A stretch of 64,000 nt of DNA from Acanthaster planci (taxonomy: Eukaryota; Echinodermata; Asteroidea; Valvatida; Acanthasteridae). How positions within the stretch are numbered: the first letter of the stretch is position 1; every line of letters starts with the position of its first letter. The notes beneath the pieces were generated by a model. The model saw nothing but the letters and a program-made list of their open reading frames with translations. It had not been told where the DNA came from and made no database searches. Where the stretch lies: assembly GCF_001949145.1 (NCBI RefSeq), contig NW_019091461.1:432001-496000 (forward strand). Direction: 5' to 3'. Made by a program: the position numbers and the translations under genes. Shown here piece by piece: positions 1-20,300 of the stretch.

Positions 1-6296
<6,296 letters not shown>

Positions 6297-6479
6297 ATCT
6301 ATCTGTGTCACGGTCGTCTATGCCGAGGAGAACACAGCTAGAGGGCGCTGTCGATGTACGGTACAACCGGCCGGTTTGTATTGTACATGTGAGCAGGAAC
6401 CAGTCTACTGCAACAGAAAGTGTCGTAACTAAAGTCCCAGCACCTATTTCCACAAATCACATACTGAGCACATCTCACA

Positions 6480-6538
6480 TTAACCCTAACCCTCCTCAAT
6501 CCTCCAACAGGTGAAGGATTCAGGAGGGTTAGGGTTAA
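6480..6538. repeat. Inverted repeat with telomere-like (TTAGGG)2 arms
   Basis: Two 24-nt arms (6480-6503 and 6515-6538) are complementary at 23 of 24 positions. Each contains two tandem TTAGGG units, and the arms are separated by 11 nt. The element lies about 185 bp upstream of the DLD ATG. A related element with perfect 13-nt arms is at 30295-30366, which argues for a small mobile element family rather than a telomere scar. Confidence 0.8.
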
Positions 6539-7574
6539 GGAATGAGGAGAGCGACACACTCAAAATCGGCGACAGAAAGGCCATAATTTCGACTTCGATC
6601 GAGTACACTATGCCGCACCCCGAGGCTTACAACAAAGCTGGCAAAAGCTCAGTCCAAGCCCGTGTTTCATTTGGACCGCACTAACTAGTGAGCGCTTCAC
6701 GCAAGTACCATACGGGGAAAGGTGAAGACGCCAATCGCCAAATACATCAAAATAGCTATATATTTACATTAAGTGAATGCGTTGGTCAAGTAGGTGCGCC
6801 TTTGTGCAGGAAATACACAAAACGAGTGATCACAGCATGCATCAGTAGGCCTGTGAGGCCGCGGTTTTTTTGTTACACAAAATCCATACGGTGAATGAAG
6901 ACGTTTTTATGGAGACATCCTGCATGCGAACCAAAAGAATACAAAATTACTTGTACAAATTGTCTATTTTTGTTCACACGTAGTCGTGAGACACGCGAGA
7001 CTACATGGTAAAAACCCGTGAGAACCCTATAACATACGTTCGCGCAGAGGCTCTGTCAAACCTGGGTCTAGGCGTGATAGTCTTAGACAACGGGGTGATG
7101 ATTATGGGCGGTTCATATGGAAGTTCTCAAAATGAGCATCAGACCATTTCAAGGGAGGACACCCCCATCATGATTCTGCAACGGAGAAAGTGGATTTTCC
7201 CACCAGTTCAATCTGAAACTTATATATATTTTTTCCGGTTCTCGAAAGGGTTTTTCATTTCTATAAAAGCTCGAACAGGAAAGGCATAAAATTTATTGGT
7301 TTAAAGGACACTTCTACCAATAAATCGCTGGATTTATTATGGGCTTGATTTATTGATTGATGGGCTTTTTTCAAACCTGAGGACTTCAAACCCATTGCAG
7401 GGAGCAAACGTACAAAAAATTATAGGGTCTACAGGTTTTATTCTTCTAGCACAAACTCCGATAAAATGTTAGACAATACAATAATTACTAGCCTCTTAAA
7501 TACTACTAACTTTATTTCATAACGCCTATTTACAGTTATTTAACAACATTCCGTGTACACACATGTACGTGCAT

Positions 7575-7580
7575 TTTATT
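7575..7580 (-). terminator. Candidate polyadenylation signal for STRIP
   Basis: The minus-strand hexamer AATAAA is the first such hexamer downstream of the STRIP stop codon at 8918, giving a 3'UTR of about 1.3 kb. A second copy lies at 7511-7516. Without transcript data the choice between them is open. Confidence 0.35.
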
Positions 7581-8917
7581 CATGTGCATCTGTATTAATG
7601 TTGTACCCACTCTTTTAAGTTTCTTGTTTTCAAAATGCAACCGAAGTTTTGACACTTTTTCATTAGTAAAATACTCATGGACTCTTGAAAAAACCTGGAA
7701 CCTCCATGAAAAAAATGCAGACATTACTAAACTTGATCAAAAACATCATATTCCATTCATCCCTGCATGCTCACTTACACGCAGGAGCAGTCTTCTCAAG
7801 TAGAGATGCTGGAGGTTTTTGCAACCATTTTGCAAAAAGAAGGCAGAATAAATGTTGTGGGCTTGTGAACATCCATACAGGCCCCCCCCCAAACTCTGTA
7901 CATGTACATGCATTTTGGAGTTGAGATTATTTCTGGCAAAAAGCAACAACAGAAATCAGGTCAAAAGAGTGTTCAGAGTAGTTTTCAATATTAAACTCCA
8001 CAAAAACAAAGGAGTGTCCATTTAAGGTATGCAACACCACCGCATGTTTGAATTGGCTCCTGTGTAGACAACACTCACAGCACACAGTCCAAGGAGTACA
8101 GAGCCACATCATCTTCTAATGCCCAACTTGGTGGCTAAACTTGTCCACTGTCTATCACTATAAATATTGCACACAAAGTTACTAGCCATCACACGGGGCG
8201 CACATGCTTGTCATAAATTAGATGACAACTGTACAAGGTGGATTGCTGACAAACATGTAACCGGGTTTCATCAAGATGATCAAGTGTTGTTGAGGGGTGG
8301 GGGAGGTGTATCAGGGAGTGTCTTCCACTTAGAATTCTGCCTGTCCTATTGGGCAACACAACACTGCCAGGGATTTGAAGACACCTCGTTGGCACGCTTG
8401 GCTATGCATTTGTGCCCGGGATCCCCTTTGCAACAGTTTGTCTCTGGATCTAGATCACAACGTTTTGCACTAAAAGTTGAAACAGCCAGGGGTATATATT
8501 AGGTTGTTTTTACTTAAAATCCCACGTCACATCTGAATACCTCTCTGAGCAAATTGAAACTTAGCCTTTGTAGACGCAGGTTTAGTCTGCCAACTCAACG
8601 AAAGGCAACTTGACAATACTGTATCGAGACCCCTCCTGGAGCAGATTTTGCCCTAGGCCCTTGTCCCTTTTCCCTTCCCAGTGCAGTCCGTTCAGGCCTC
8701 TCCCCATTACTTAACTGCATCAGACAGACTTTGCCCAAGACCTTCCACCTGGCACTGGCAGCATGTGAATCCCTCCCCCCTTCGAACCCCTCGGGCACTA
8801 CTTACATCCAACTCCAGCCCTCCCCCTGGTACAGACCTCATTAAGGCCCCCTCCCCAGGCATCACTTGTATTGACACCCACCCCCAACCTCTCCCCCCCC
8901 CCTCTTCCTTCGGGCCC

Positions 8918-11900
8918 CTAGGTGCAGATCTTGTCCTTCAGCAGCAGGTCCCAGTTGATCTGGGTGGTGAAGACCTCGCGGTCCAGCCAGGCCTCGTAGA
9001 ACCGCTTAAACTCCTCGCTCAGCTCCATCTGCTGGCTTAGCACGCTCTGCGGGTTGTTGTCCACGGGCTGGTACTCCGGGTCCTTGGGCGTGCTCTGGTC
9101 GTAGCGTCGGGTGTTGAAACGGTCCACACAGGCACGCAGGGCGCACTCCTCCGCTTGGAAGTCCCAAGGGCGGGCATCCATGTCTGTCAACAAAAATGTC
9201 CATGTATCGGGATTAGATATGGTGGGTTTTTTTTTTAATGATTTGCAATCTCACAGTTCACGTGTCATTTTAGTGAGTCCGTGTTCACTCAACAAAATTA
9301 AACTAATGTCTAATGTCTACTGGATGACTAGAGGAAAGTCTGTTTATTGTATTGGGGTAAGAGGGTATGTTTCTCAGTATTAAAGTCAAGTCACTTGGGG
9401 ATAATTAACCCAAGCACCCCCCACCTCTAACCCCTGAGCTTGTCTCACCGTTTCCATAGGCCCAGTCATCATTGAGCCGGTGCCGCACCTTCTGGTAGAT
9501 GGCCGACATGGTCTTCATGTTGCTCTTGCGCCACTGCCTGCCCAGGTACTTGGTCTGCACCTTGAGCAGCTTCAGCACGTAGACCTGCATCATGGCCTGC
9601 TTGACCTTGAGGGCTCGCTTCAGGATGGGGGCCGACTTGAAGACCACCAACATCTGTGGAGCAGATGAGATCAGCTTCATTAAAGCTAAACTGGCATTGA
9701 AAATATATAACAATACCACTGTTGCCCGGTTTTTTAAAATTAAGAAATTCCAACACTTTCTTAACATAACCTGAAAATCTATTGCAAACCATTTACTGCA
9801 AATGTGGGAATTGGTGATAGTGGAACTGACCCCACAGAATGTGCTTTTGCACTAATAATCTAATAAAACTTTCTTATGCACTAATAATCTTCAATGAGCT
9901 GGTGCCGCATCTTCTGGTGACAGATACTTGAATGCCACTGCTGTAACATCCCTGGTACCTAAGCAACGATGCTTCACATTTATGCACATTCAGATGAAAA
10001 TTAACCATGCAAAATATGCATGCAAACCAGTGGGTAAGACATGGCACTTCCCCACACGCCGACCCTTGTTACATCACGGTGTTACCTGTTTAGTCAACAC
10101 AGAGCTTACAGTCCACAAAACTAGTCCAACACCATCACCTAAGGTACTTTCTATCAATATCAAACCATGGCTAGTCACAGTGCATTCTACCAAAGTCAAG
10201 CTATGGCTACTCACAGTGCATTCTACCAAAGTCAAGCTATGGCTACTCACAGTGCATTCTACCAAAGTCAAGCTACGGCTACTCACAGTGCATTCTACCA
10301 AAGTCAAGCTATGGCTACTCACAGTGCATTCTACCAAAGTCAAGCTATGGCTACTCACAGTGCATTCTACCAAAGTCAAGCTATGGCTACTCACAGTGCA
10401 TTCTACCAAAATCAAGCTATGGCTACTCACAGTGTATTCTACCAAAGTCAAGCTATGGCTACTCACAGTGCATTCTACCAAAATCAAGCTATGGCTACTC
10501 ATGGTGCATTCTACCAAAGTCAAGCTATGGCTACTCACAGTGCATTCTACCAAAGTCAAGCTATGGCTACTCACAGTGCATTCTACCAAAGTCAAGCTAT
10601 GGCTACTCATAGTGCATTCTACCAAAGTCAAGCTATGGCTACTCACAGTGGCTTCTACAAAACTCAAACTGTAGCTACCCAAAACACATAATGACCAAAA
10701 TCAGGCTTTGGTTACCCACAGGCCTTGAGTAACCTCCTAACTGTCCAGCTTCAGCTCTCACTCACAGAGGATTGACAATGTCTATAAATACCCTAGCTGT
10801 TTGGGTCTTACCATGGTCCTCGAGTGCTTCCACTTAGTGAGCTTGTTGAGTATTCTCAACAAGTTGATACAGGAGAAGAGATTCCGCCAGCAATACGGGA
10901 CGGTGTCACCGGCCTCCTGGTATGTAGAATTAAAAAACTGAGTGATGAAATGACCCTTTACTTTATTTTGAGAGGACTTCAAAGTTATCAAATTTGTTGA
11001 AGGAAGGCACAAGACAATATGCAAACATTAGCCTAGGTTTTGCTAGTCTTACCCAGCCGTCTTTCATTTGAGTAGAGCAGGAAAGCTGATCAAATTCACC
11101 CATTACAATCTCTCTCTGTCACCAATTCAGAACTGCGCAACTAATCACTGCCCAAACTCTTCACAGTATGTACACTGTGCCATGTTTGTGGGACTCCCAG
11201 GTGAAGCCGACTTACCAAGCTTTCTGCGGTGAGTTCAGGCTGGTCGCCAATCACACAGGAGGGAAAGTCAATGGCACCGATGCTGTAAATACAAAAACAG
11301 GTGTTATTCTCAAAAATGTTTGAGGGGCAAAATTACAAAGACATCAGACGGTTTCAGCAAAGGGGTGGATTTTTTTTCCTGTGGACTGCCAGAGTCAAGA
11401 TTAAGGGACAACCGATATCCACTGTGCACCAACCACATGCAAGTCACTCAGATTCACATTTGATCTGCATTTGTTATCCATCAATATTTCAACAAAAGTT
11501 ACATTTATAGTTTCTACCCTTGTTTGTTCAACGACTTTGTGGAAATTTCCACGACAAAGCAAACAGGTTGTCACAGTTCTACGACATGACCGAACAAAAC
11601 TTGTCTTACATTCTCACAAATTCCCAAAATGTCTTTTTCACATTTGTTTAAAAGCAGAAATTAAAATCATGGCATACTCACTGAATTGTTTACCAACTGA
11701 TTTTTTTAAAAGACTGCACTTTAGCATGAAAAAAACCCACTATCAATAGTAATTTTTGATGATTTATTTCCACGAAGGCCCCAGGAAATGAATAACTATC
11801 ACTGAAAACGTTACCCGTTTTTAGTGCTGATGTAGGCCATGATGTTCTGATTGAAGAACTTGAGGACCAACGGGATGCAGTTGGCAAACACCAGGTGTTG

Positions 11901-14387
11901 ACTCATGAACTCAAACTAAACAGGACACACAGATAAAAAAAAAGAAAAACGGAGTCTAGGTGGATTAAGGAAGATATCCAGCAAAGAATACTTAGAAATT
12001 GGAGCTGATGAAAATTTCTCACATGGAAAGACAAGCTGTGAATATAAAAAAAATCAAAATCAATACGGACGGGGAATCAGGGTGTATTCGGCAGGGATAC
12101 CTGGTAGACGTGGTTGAGCTTGAAATGTTTCAGTAGAAGCAGTAAAAGTGCCGAGATGGCCTTGACGATGATCTCCTTGTGTCGGTTGACGTCCATACCG
12201 AGCTTCATGGACTGTAAGACGGTGATCCTGCACAAGGAGACGGACCAGACGATGGTACATTCTCAGAATATTCTCAAAGGGGTCCATGTTTGAACCCACG
12301 GTTACCTTTTGGCCGCATCCCCCCTCCAACAAAACCCAAATTTTGTCTCCTTCCCCCCAAAAAATGGTTCTGGGTCCATCCTTGGTCTGTTCTAGCCCTT
12401 AGCAAAGGGGGTCACTGATGCAGGCAGTCCCTATAGGGGGATACTCTACAGAGACACTTACGGCATTTCTTCTGGAAGCACATCGGCAAGGATGTTGATT
12501 GAGTCTGTCTTGGCCTTGGACGTCGGTACCGCAGTGAGGAGAATCTTCAGCAGGGAGATCTAGGAGGTAAAATGTCCTTGTTACTCGAATGATTCAAATC
12601 CCACTACAAGAAAATGAAGTGAAAAATATGCCCCCTCGAGAGCCATTTCCCACGACTGGTCAAAAACACAAACACAGACATATTTGAATCACATCGTCCA
12701 CTAAGCACGGGAATGGCCCATCAGAAGTGATCAATTCTGCCTTGACTGGCGGAACCCTAGCCATTGCATTACCCATATTCGCTAATTTGACTAGCCAAAC
12801 AATAACCACTGTTTTACCTACTGTTCACTAATTTCACCAGCTGAAACCCGACCAATGGTTTACCCAGTCCTCAGAATGAATGGGGGGGGGGAGGTTAGAA
12901 ACTTTCCATACCATATACTGTGGTAGATTAGGCAGCATGGCTTGGTACAGATGCTCCGTTGGTGTCGCTGGGATATTCTCCTCTCCCTGTGGGACAAAGC
13001 AGTCATTTATTTTTCACAGATCATATTAAGCGTAACCCACTTAGATAGATCCTTCCATGTTGAAGGGTTTTGCAGGAATGAGGCACACGCAGCCCTTCTA
13101 ATGTACATGTATTACTTAACTCACAGTTTCACGCTCAGTTTATGGGTGCACCAGCACAGGCATATTTCACTCAGTCAAGGATGGTTACCGGTGAAAAAAA
13201 TTACCTCCTGGGTTTGATTCTCAGGTGGTTTTGTTAACATATGAATTTGCAACACATTTCTTATTTTCTTGGCCGAGAGATTCCTCAATATTTGTAACAG
13301 TTCGTGGCCGGATGTCTATCTGGCAACCTACTGGTCACTTTATCGATTACCTTGGAGATGGGGTTCTTGTTGATTTGTTCCTCCTGTTTTATCTGTATCT
13401 CGGCCAGGGACACGTACACGTGCTGAAAAAAAAAAAGGAAAAAGGTGAACATTTTAGTTAGTTTCAGTCCCCTTTCTCTAAAAGTTTGTAATGTAGTTTC
13501 CCTCCTCACAAAGGCCATCAAATGTTGCACGAACAAATTTCTAATTTTCTGCCCCCCCCCAAAAAAAGTTTGGCTCCCTCCCCCGAAATTGGGTTCTAGT
13601 TCCACGCTTGAACAGAGTTAAAGTGCAAATTACCATGTCACGTCGAAACACCTTGAAGATTCAGCGATGAGTACGATTCAGCTGAGCACAGTTTCTCTTT
13701 CTCAGTTATCATTGATTTTTTCGCTTTTCTGATATCCTGATTTATGATAGTCCTGCTCATTAGAATAAAATGCTGGGACTAAAGTTCCAACTAATGGGCC
13801 AAAGAACAGAATCTGTTGGGAAAAACTGGTTGACCTGTGTAAATGCTCACCTTCTTTAGAACATGAACGCCTTCATGGATGGGCTGAGGAAGTCCAGCCA
13901 GTGTTTCGCGATCACTTCAAAAGACGTAAAACAACGCTCATATTACTTCCTCGTTAATAAAGCAGTCTTTGAAAGTACAAATTCTGAGAACGCTAGATCT
14001 GTAATCATTTACAAATGCTGCAAGAAACGGCACACAAGATTTCACCTAGAAATATCTGGGATGATGTAACTGAGCATCCCGTGTTTCGTTGTTACACAAA
14101 TCTACCATGAAAAATGAACAGTCAACTTATATGAGACTCCAATTCAACATGTTAGTGGGGAAGACATGATCCTGTCCAGCAGGTTCCTGCCACTGATAAA
14201 ATGTGTACCTGGATACATATTTCACTGTCGTGGAATGCCAATTTTGTTTTCATTCTTAACCACTTGAACATGGAACATCAAATTCCAATATCACAGGCCC
14301 TACTTTTTTTCTTTTATTTACCTTTGCACCTGGAATCCTACAAACTTTCTCCTGGTGTGATCCAAGAAAATGTCTACATCTTTTTGC
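8918..14387 (-). CDS. STRIP1: STRIP exons 11-21: C-terminal DUF3402 domain
   Basis: Exons from 14322-14387 ([20 protein letters not shown]) to the TAG at 8918. Recognisable blocks are [143 protein letters not shown] and [20 protein letters not shown]. The protein ends LLLKDKICT. This is the DUF3402 (Pfam PF11882) half that packs on striatin in STRIPAK. Exons 11 and 12 are only 66 and 64 nt and were placed by phase plus similarity. Confidence 0.94.
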
Positions 14388-17300
14388 CTGATGGATATAA
14401 ACAAATGCTAATCAATGCCAAGAATTTCTTTAAACAGTTTTCATTCATACAAAAGTCCCCCCCAAAAAGAAATCTTGAGATTCATTCACAGAGGGCTAAC
14501 GTAATTTTACTCTTATGTGTCCCCTCCCACCTGACTTTCGGAGTCCACGGCAATGCCCTGTGCTCCCTGGGTGTGGGAGGTGGGGGCTGGCTGCTGTTCT
14601 CTTCTTCCTCCTCGCTCCCCCCATTCAGCTGTTCCTCCTTGCTCTCCTCCTCCCTCCGGTCTGGGTCTTCTGGCATTGGCTCATCAATGCCGTTCTGTTT
14701 TACCAGTCCCTGAGGTTAAAATTATACACACTATTCACTGATTTTAGGCTACAAGAACAGGCTGTACACTAAAACTGTTAAATAAAATGGAAAAGTTGTG
14801 TAAGGAAGTTTTATTCAAAAGGTGAGTGCTGGAATTATTAGACGACCCATCGGCAGATACATGAAACACACCAGCAATAGGGGGGGATTAAGATATAGGG
14901 TGAGGAGTACAGGGATACAGGGTGTAGGACAACGGGGAGGGGCTACAGGTGTGGGGAGGGGAAGGAAGAATTATTGGGGAGGTATTCAGATATAGACACA
15001 GTATACAGAGAGGGGGGACCAAAGGGGTTTGAGTGGAAGAACATCAGGGTGAAATGGAAGCTTCAGTTAGGGTGAGGGCATGAATGGACCTAGTAGGATT
15101 GACTGGAGGGGTGAGGTCTGTGGATAAGGAAGACACCAAGAGGTTGGTTGTTTTTTTTTACTAACCAAAACCCCCAAATGTGGTCCACTCTTTGAAAATA
15201 AGCGCTACCCCTCCAGTTTTATATTGACGATATAGATCAATTTTTTTGGCACCTGTCTCATTTCTCACTCTGGCTCACACTGATTTCATTATTTAGTGAC
15301 ATTTTACACATTTTCCAGAAAATGCCTTCAATCTGTAAACGCTTTTAAAATAATTTAAAATCTGAAACAAAATCCATGTTTGTCTAAAGATCAGAAATTA
15401 ATAATAAACATTTTAAAAACCCCTAAATTGGGTCTGCTGAAAGTTCAAACAATCATCCTGAATAAACCCTTCCAACTTTTCAGTCTAAAATCATGCCTTA
15501 TCCTTTCTTATGACAGAGAGATAAGAACATCATTTAGGACCAGAACTACCTCTCCCAAAAGAAAAAAAAAGCAATTTCAGAAAGTAATTTTATACCGATT
15601 GAACTCCAGGTATGGAAGAGGGGGAAACAGAGGTAGGATCAAAGAAGTGCAAAAAAAAGCTGGGTAAAATAAGTCGAGGGGGAAAAACAGGAGGGGTGGA
15701 AGTGGAGGGGGAAGGGACGGGTGCGAGGGCACCGAAAAAGGAGTAGGTATGGGATGAAGCAGGGGCATGGAGGGTAGGGAGAGGGATTGGGTAGAGGGGT
15801 GACACAGGAGGCATATCTAACTAAGCTGGTAACCACTGCTACAGTGCTCCGTGTTTTCAACTACCCCGGCAAAGGTGCATCACTGTTACACAATTCCATC
15901 CAATGAAACACAAGTACACAGAGTCACCCGAAGTCAAGGACACACCAACAAATACAGCGGGATTGGAAAACTCAAAACGCTGAAAGTTTCTCCTCCACCA
16001 GCATTTATATTCTTTTCTGCCTCATTCGCAAGACATTTCTGCATTTTTGTCATGCTATTTACACGTACCTATGTAAGAGCTCCAACTGAAATTTAGCAGG
16101 GCTCGCAACTCAAAATCTGCCTAACCGCTACGATAAAGGGTTCCTGCACATCAATGAACCGTGAGAATTTTCTAACACAGACTCATTCGTGATGCATGGA
16201 GGTAGACCACGCAAAGCTACACACGAGCATTTAAAGATATTATGTGTGAATTACTGGCATCAGTACTGGACAGTGCACCTGTGTACATGAAAGTAGCATC
16301 CACCACTCAACACAGCTAGCATTTTGCGTGAGCATGGAGCCAAATAATTTGAGATGCGTGGTTTAACTGCTTAGATAAGACGAATGTTAGGAACCCTCTT
16401 TATGCGTTTTGCGCAGCAAGGCAATGTTCAGAGATTTAACACGTGTTTACAAATTCACACGCAAAAAAAAGAGCCCAATTTGCTGGTAAGGATGAGACAC
16501 ATTACAAAATTTTACTCGGCCAAAAAATGGATTTTCATAAAATGTCCAACTGATGCGCAATTTAAAAAAAGTAGCACTGAATTGCTTTTCTGCTGAAGAT
16601 ATAAATCAATTTTTTAATAATTAAAGTTTCAATGAAATTTAGTAAAAAAAAGCCCTGTTGGATTTTCTTGGGCTATTTAAAACATCTATCACAATCGCTG
16701 GTTAACGGAAAAATGGGTGAACCAAAAAGTAAGCTCCCATATCAAGAGTAGCGCATGTCAAACACAACACGGTAACATTTCAAGCAATCAACACTAAAAC
16801 AGGTTAAAACACCTTCAAGAACCAAATAAGAGGGAACATTCTATGATACACAAAACATTAAAAGAACCAACAGTTGAACTGCATTTGGCCTTTTGAAAGC
16901 CAGATTTTTTGGTCATATTAGTAAGGTTAACGTTAGCATAATCACATCAATGACGGAACTCTACAACGTAAGCTATGCTTCCACCAACGAGTGCCCAGTT
17001 TTGCTGTGCAGCTGCAACCTTGAAGATGATGTCATGAAACTCTATCATGATGAGATTATGTGCCAAGAAACGTGCAGGCAAGCAATCTCAGTGCAAAAAC
17101 AAATAACAAATTGACAATATAGTGGTAGATGGAAGGAGGAGAGACTGCCCGACAATGCTGAACGACAGACGTTACTCTGTATTTTGTTCATTTGTTTTTT
17201 GATGAGCAAAGGTCTTTGGTACATGGCGAAGTTACATGAAAATACGCTTCACAAATTAGCCTGGATCAGTGCACTTTTTTGGGGGGGGTTAATAAGCCTT

Positions 17301-20300
17301 TTGTGAGTTAAATTTGAATAAAATCTGGTAGCCTCAGTTATCTGATTGCATATAAACATAACAGTTTGAATTCCCCAGACTACAGACACTGTTGCTGCAC
17401 CTCATGATTCGGGGCAAGCTTTTGCATAGCAACCGCTATCTCTTGATTGGACGGGTTCCTTTGTGCCCTTCTTATGCATTGAAAACAGTGTGTGTGTGTG
17501 CAAGGCGTCTCTTATGTAACTAAGCAAAACCTTGCCTCGAATCACGAGGTATAGCAACAGTGTCTTTAGTATGGAGAATTCAAATTGCTATGTTAACGTG
17601 AATTTAAAGAACTCAGCATACCAGATTTTATTCACGTTAACTAGCAAAAGGCTTATTACTGCACAAAACCATATAGACAACAGTCCCTCCTTCGACCAAG
17701 AGAAAATGAAAACGTTTAAAATAAATCCCACAAAACACTTTAAATAAACCAATTAAATCCACAAACAAACAGTACGACTAGAGCTAAGTCTCTAATCTAC
17801 TGCTACAGCATTTTTGTCTACTTCTCTCGTACACCATGAGGGGAAGGTGGTGATGGACGGGTGGACACGGGCACGGATGGACAGAACCAAGGATGAAGGG
17901 AGGTCATGTGACAGATGAGCATGACCGAACGGAGAAGAGAGCCACAGTCAGTAACATCATTCCGAGATTAAAATCGGGGGAAATAAAAAAGACCGGCCAA
18001 TTTATGCAGATACAGAGAGAAAAAAAAAGGGAGAAAGAAAAACAACAGCAAAAGATGAAGTCACAGCCAACATCCTGACACTCTGTCTCTGTTCTTGTGT
18101 TATCCAAAACTAACAGAGATCATCTGCTTCAACTGATCATTTCACAAGGTTACAAGGTAAAAAATCTGTAAGAATTCACCTAAAAAAAAAGGTATCTTTC
18201 AGACAAATGTATCATGAGATAATCAAAACATGCAATATTCCAAACTTTTTTTTTATCTACAAGAAACCAAATTTCTTTTTCTATAGGTATTTCAATAATC
18301 TACAATGAAATTTCAATGAGATACCACTGCCGATATCAAACATTTTTCTCAAAGTTCTTTCTATACTAACATAACTGAAAAATAAGCTTTTGCTAGAAAA
18401 TAAAAGTAGAAATTTGAAACAATTTGAAATTTAACGATCAGGAAACAAATCCCCCTTTTTTGACAACCACAACCATTTTCAACAATAGTTCCAGAAAACA
18501 AAACAAACAAACAAAAAAAAACAAATGGAGATAATTCTAGGGTTTAAATTCTCTGCAGGTCAAGTTTTACTTAGAATGCATCACGGTATCCACGGCACCT
18601 ACGGGAATCAAAAGCATCATTAATTCATGCAATGATAAAGCACATCCAAGTCATGTTAATCTTCAACTAATTAATGATGACATGATGCATAACTCATAAG
18701 TTGTGTATCCGTGGAGACTAGTTCACGGAGTTGTTTTCAAAACACGATTTCGTGGAGTTTCTCGCATTGGCATGTTTACACAAACCTTCAGGGCAACTAT
18801 GAAATGACATCAAACAAACTCAAACCAAAGTTAGGAACACATGCTTTCAACTAACATGGAGATGGAACTTTATTATAAAAGGTGAAATCCCTAACTAAAG
18901 CCATCAGTTGATTGACAAAACAGGCAAACTGTTCCTGACCTCTTGAATATGCAATTTTCATGATTACTTTGGCAACTAGATAGACTGAGCTTCAGCAGGT
19001 TTTGGGGCCCTGGCGACTGGAATTCTTTCTAAATCTTTCAAATCTCCCCAAATCCTCTTTTAAGCATTAAACTGATGTTGAAAGAATTTATTTCTCTCAG
19101 ATTCATTTCTATCCAGTATCCACCCCCCAATGAAATGACCTCAACTGTCCAAAATTTTAACCTACACAATTTTCACGCTAGCACAGTTAAATTAACCCAA
19201 ATCGATGGAGATGGAGTCAGGACACCAAGCTTCTGACACGAAACAACTGCTTGTTTTTCTTTCAAATCCACATGGCCTCATTCTTATAAATTACGCTAAA
19301 ACCAGTGCCACAAATTAACCTTCTTATTTTGCCTAGGTGCCAAATTTAAACCAACCATGATGTGGATTATGACTTCAAGTCAGGGCTCGGTTTTACGATA
19401 CCATGTCAAAGCCTAAAGATTGGCCCTACATGTTGGGGGGGTTTAATTTTGTTTCTTACCCTACGGAGTGAGCCCCTGGTCCTTCTCTCCTGCAGCCCAT
19501 CTCCTGTGGATGCGGGCGGGGAGGATGCCCTCATCGTCTTGGTGACTTGGATGGTGTCCTCCTTGACTGGGTCGAGGCCCACCGCTTTACGGGCCTTCTG
19601 CTTCATCAGCTTGTACTCGCTGAAACCGCCCAGGGAGAACTACAGAGGAGATACCAGATAAGATGACTTTAATCAATGAGGTAATGATAGAACATCTTCA
19701 CGCCCACACAACCATTAGCAAATAGCACTCAAGCAGCAGTATGGTTTTTGTTCTGCAACAAGTGAGCAACAAGTGGGCATGGCTCACACATCTTACTAGG
19801 TGATAGCTGCAATCCTGGACAAAAATGTTTGGAACACTTTGTGGGAAGCACAGTGAAAAGGTCCCCCTCACTCCCGTTCAGTGCTGTGTGTTTACTTGCG
19901 ACTGAGATTTACTCATGCGTGACTTGCAAAAGAATACATGGGTGCGAGCTTGCAGCTTTTGAAAGATGCATGCGATTGACTTTACGTTTATGTATATGCA
20001 TCCTAAATAGCCAGTCGGCATCAGTTTCGTATTCTACACGACCAAGGGTTTGTGAAGGACAAAGCTTGCAGCCCATAGAGTCGAGTTGGTCTTGGGAATA
20101 TTAATAGGCCTGCCAATCAGGGGTGATAATAAGCATGTGTTCTATGACTCCCTTATAAGTCCCTGTCGTTATTACAAATTTGTGGGATCTTGTTGCCTTG
20201 GGCAACCAACACTCACCAGCAATGTTTTCCACAGCAGTAACAAGATTTTCTTGATGGGGAAATGAGGGGCGTGGCCACTGCAGAATTTGGTCACCATGTT

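Larger units (their letters stand above)
6297..8917. other. Intergenic: DLD upstream region and probable STRIP 3'UTR
   Basis: Bases just above 6296 should hold the DLD 5'UTR and promoter; no TATA box is convincing. A telomere-motif inverted repeat lies at 6480-6538. Bases 8917 down to about 7560 follow the STRIP stop codon and are probably its 3'UTR; the first minus-strand AATAAA below the stop is at 7575-7580, with others at 7511-7516 and 7292-7297. The stretch 8760-8920 is C-rich. No coding exon of any gene was recognised here. Confidence 0.55.

Noticed and set aside
6480-6538. Interstitial telomere or chromosome fusion point
   Set aside because: Only two TTAGGG units per arm in inverted orientation with a spacer, and a sister element at 30.3 kb; fits a small foldback element better.
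9928-10682. Long open frames on both strands over the minisatellite
   Set aside because: They are produced by the 36-bp repeat period; there is no start context, no family and no splice logic, and the interval is a STRIP intron.
10167-10690. CRISPR-like array
   Set aside because: The repeats are directly adjacent with no spacers, and this is animal DNA.
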